A DNA stretch of 7,125 nt from an uncultured delta proteobacterium. GTDB taxonomy: Bacteria; Myxococcota_A; Polyangia; Polyangiales; Ga0077539. Positions 5,980 through 7,125 of this stretch are shown one piece after another; the stretch's first letter is position 1; the number at the start of each line of letters is the position of its first letter. The notes under the pieces were generated by a model that was not told the DNA's origin, searched no databases, and worked only from the letters and a program-made list of their open reading frames with translations. Location of the stretch: the NCBI GenBank assembly GCA_903860995.1, contig CAIOSS010001461.1:1-7125 (forward strand), written 5' to 3'. A program made the translations under genes and the position numbers.

Positions 5980-6583
5980 CGGCGGCCTCCGGCTTCAGGC
6001 GCTCGCCGCAGCGCTTGCAGAACACCGCGTCGTCGTCGTTGGCCGTCGCGCACTTCGGGCAGTCGACGCCGACGGTGACCGGCCCGGTCGAGGCCTCCGC
6101 GGGCACATCGACCGCGGTCTCCGTGTCGGTCGCCTCGGCCCCTCCGGCGGCCGCCGCGAGCATCGCCTCGGCGCGCGCGCGCCACGGTCCGATGCCCTCG
6201 TCGATGGCCCGCATCGCGGCGCGGGCCTCCTCGCGGTAGCGCGCCTCGAGCGCCTTGTGGTCCTCCTCGCCGATGCGCCCGATGGAGCGCTCGAACTCCA
6301 GGTCGCGCAGCGCCTGCAGCGCCGCCCGCTTGCGCGCGTCGAGGTCCGCGAGCGCCGCGCCGTCGTCGTCGCCGTCGTCCGCGTCGCCGGGCTGCGCCGG
6401 GTCGAGCACCAGACGCAGGGTCTCCCAGAAGAGCAGCACCGCCCCGGAGAGCAGCGCGAAGGCCAACCCCAGCACCACCGCCGGGGCGCCCTTCACCAGC
6501 CCGATGGGCACCGCCACCACCACCACGGTCGCCAGCGCGATCAGCGCCACGTGCCGGGCCGCCATCTCCTGCGCGTCACTCAT
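5966..6583 (-). CDS. CcmI-like membrane protein with C-terminal zinc ribbon
   Basis: This 205-residue protein has two hydrophobic helices (about 12-30 and 34-53) joined by a short KGAP turn. An acidic spacer follows, then a charged helical hairpin at about 80-125. In the hairpin, RKRAALQALRDLEFERSIGR (84-103) and the following EEDHKALEARY match the pattern of the CcmI cytoplasmic loop (RxxLxxLxxxxxxGxIxxxxYxxL). An Ala/Thr/Glu linker leads to a zinc ribbon, CPKC at 175-178 and CKRC at 189-192. CcmI normally helps pass apocytochrome c to the haem-attachment complex and ends in a periplasmic TPR domain, which is absent here. Both termini are probably cytoplasmic. The ATG at 6583 overlaps the CcmH-like stop by eight bases (ATGAGTGA), with a GAAGGG five bases upstream. 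The CcmI relation is inferred from motif and neighbour; it could also be a generic zinc-ribbon membrane protein. Confidence 0.85.
   Translation of the reverse strand: MSDAQEMAARHVALIALATVVVVAVPIGLVKGAPAVVLGLAFALLSGAVLLFWETLRLVLDPAQPGDADDGDDDGAALADLDARKRAALQALRDLEFERSIGRIGEEDHKALEARYREEARAAMRAIDEGIGPWRARAEAMLAAAAGGAEATDTETAVDVPAEASTGPVTVGVDCPKCATANDDDAVFCKRCGERLKPEAADATT
5986..5990 (-). promoter_or_regulatory. Strong Shine-Dalgarno site for the carboxypeptidase-regulatory-domain gene
   Basis: GGAGG on the minus strand ends six bases before the ATG at 5979 and lies inside the 3' end of the zinc-ribbon gene. It is the clearest ribosome site in the window. It fixes the start codon and implies that the overlapping gene can initiate on its own as well as by coupling. 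Confidence 0.6.
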
Positions 6584-7125
6584 CGAGGCCCTTCAGTTCT
6601 TCGTTGATGCGGGCGTCGTACTCGCCTGCCGTCATCACATCGGGCCGCTCCGCGGGCTTCGCGGGCGGCGTCACGGGCACCGGCTTGCGCGCCCAGCGGC
6701 GCACCAGGCGCAGCCCCACGACCCCGCCCGCCAGCATCGCCGCCACGGGAACGATGTACAGGGCCTTGTTGGCCCCGCGGTCGGGCGGCACCTCCAGCGA
6801 CTCGCTGCCGTAGCGGGCCACGTAGTCGTCGATGATGGTGCGCACCTCGTCGCCGCGCTGGAGCCGCTCGCGGATGCGCTCGCGCTGCCCGTCGGCGAAG
6901 CCGCAGGCGCAGGTGGAGAGCGACTCCCGGGGGCAGTCGCCGCACATGCACCGGAGCTGCTCGAAGACCCGGCGCTCGGCGGGGGAGGCCTGCCGGGCGT
7001 TGGTCGCGCCGGTGGTCTGGTGGTTGTTCTGCGCGCTCGCCGGGAGGGCCGCGAGGGTCGCCGCGCCGCCCGCGGCCAGGGTCACCACGAGGAGGGCGCC
7101 CGGTCCGCCGAGGGGCACCCGCCGC
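6576..7125 (-). CDS. ccmH: CcmH-like cytochrome c maturation protein with extra cysteines (5' end uncertain)
   Basis: The frame is open to the right edge. A GTG at 7118 gives a 180-residue version, but two arginines are encoded just before it. Those would supply the missing positive n-region of the signal peptide, so the true start is probably outside the window. Numbering from the GTG: the signal peptide ends near 29 (ASA), and the CcmH domain follows with FEQLRCMCGDC (52-62), CAC at 70-72, a helix RIRERLQRGDEVRTIIDDYVARYG (81-104), a membrane span at about 118-138, and a cytoplasmic tail ending EYDARINEELKGLDE. CcmH reduces or holds the apocytochrome CXXCH cysteines for haem ligation in the periplasm. 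Canonical CcmH has LRCxxC. Here the spacing is CMCGDC plus CAC, five cysteines in all (C57, C59, C62, C70, C72). It overlaps the next gene by eight bases. Confidence 0.85.
   Translation of the reverse strand, partial: RRVPLGGPGALLVVTLAAGGAATLAALPASAQNNHQTTGATNARQASPAERRVFEQLRCMCGDCPRESLSTCACGFADGQRERIRERLQRGDEVRTIIDDYVARYGSESLEVPPDRGANKALYIVPVAAMLAGGVVGLRLVRRWARKPVPVTPPAKPAERPDVMTAGEYDARINEELKGLDE

Noticed and set aside
5522..6607. Plus-strand frame opposite the zinc-ribbon gene
   Set aside because: Arg/His/Gly-rich composition and no recognisable motif. The opposite strand has membrane helices, a zinc ribbon and coupled overlaps.
1..7125. Defence system, prophage, insertion sequence, CRISPR array or RNA gene
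   Set aside because: No transposase, integrase, direct-repeat array, tRNA-like cloverleaf or nuclease-helicase partner gene was visible. The DHH protein stands alone beside an FKBP, which does not form a known defence module.

Overview
The window is very GC-rich (by eye about three quarters G+C) and densely packed with genes. Shadow reading frames are therefore long on both strands. Several traits point to a myxobacterium (Myxococcota, Polyangia/Sandaracinus-like): long Ala/Pro/Arg-rich proteins, secreted proteins with Asp/Pro/Thr linkers, a secreted protein heading into a Gly-Cys-Gly-Cys C-terminus that looks like the start of a MYXO-CTERM anchor, and an unusual cysteine-rich CcmH-type protein. 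The taxon is an inference from these traits, not a sequence match.

Left block (minus strand, 3163 down to 1). An aldo/keto-reductase-fold protein is followed by a predicted lipoprotein with beta-propeller-like repeats. A secreted lysozyme-fold (SLT-like) protein then runs off the left edge. The last two genes overlap by four bases (GTGA), which suggests coupled translation. Two of the four catalytic residues of the aldo/keto reductase are conservatively replaced.

Middle block (plus strand, 3266 to 4608). A 102-base divergent spacer separates the reductase from a DHH/DHHA1-family phosphoesterase. A short single-domain FKBP-type peptidyl-prolyl isomerase follows 53 bases later. The FKBP gene meets the right block head-on, with only three bases between the two stop codons.

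Right block (minus strand, right edge down to 4612). Three overlapping genes form what looks like a translationally coupled cytochrome c maturation (Ccm) segment. They are a CcmH-like membrane protein with five cysteines, a two-helix membrane protein with a CcmI-like cytoplasmic hairpin and a C-terminal zinc ribbon, and a large exported single-span protein with a carboxypeptidase-regulatory-like (Ig-like) domain. The third has a cytoplasmic tail that again resembles the CcmI hairpin. More Ccm genes such as ccmF or ccmG may lie beyond the right edge, but that is a guess.

No tRNA, rRNA, CRISPR array, insertion sequence or prophage signature was seen. The least ordinary content is the right-hand cluster, where a recurring cytoplasmic hairpin motif and the added zinc ribbon and Ig-like modules suggest a lineage-specific version of the CcmH/CcmI machinery.
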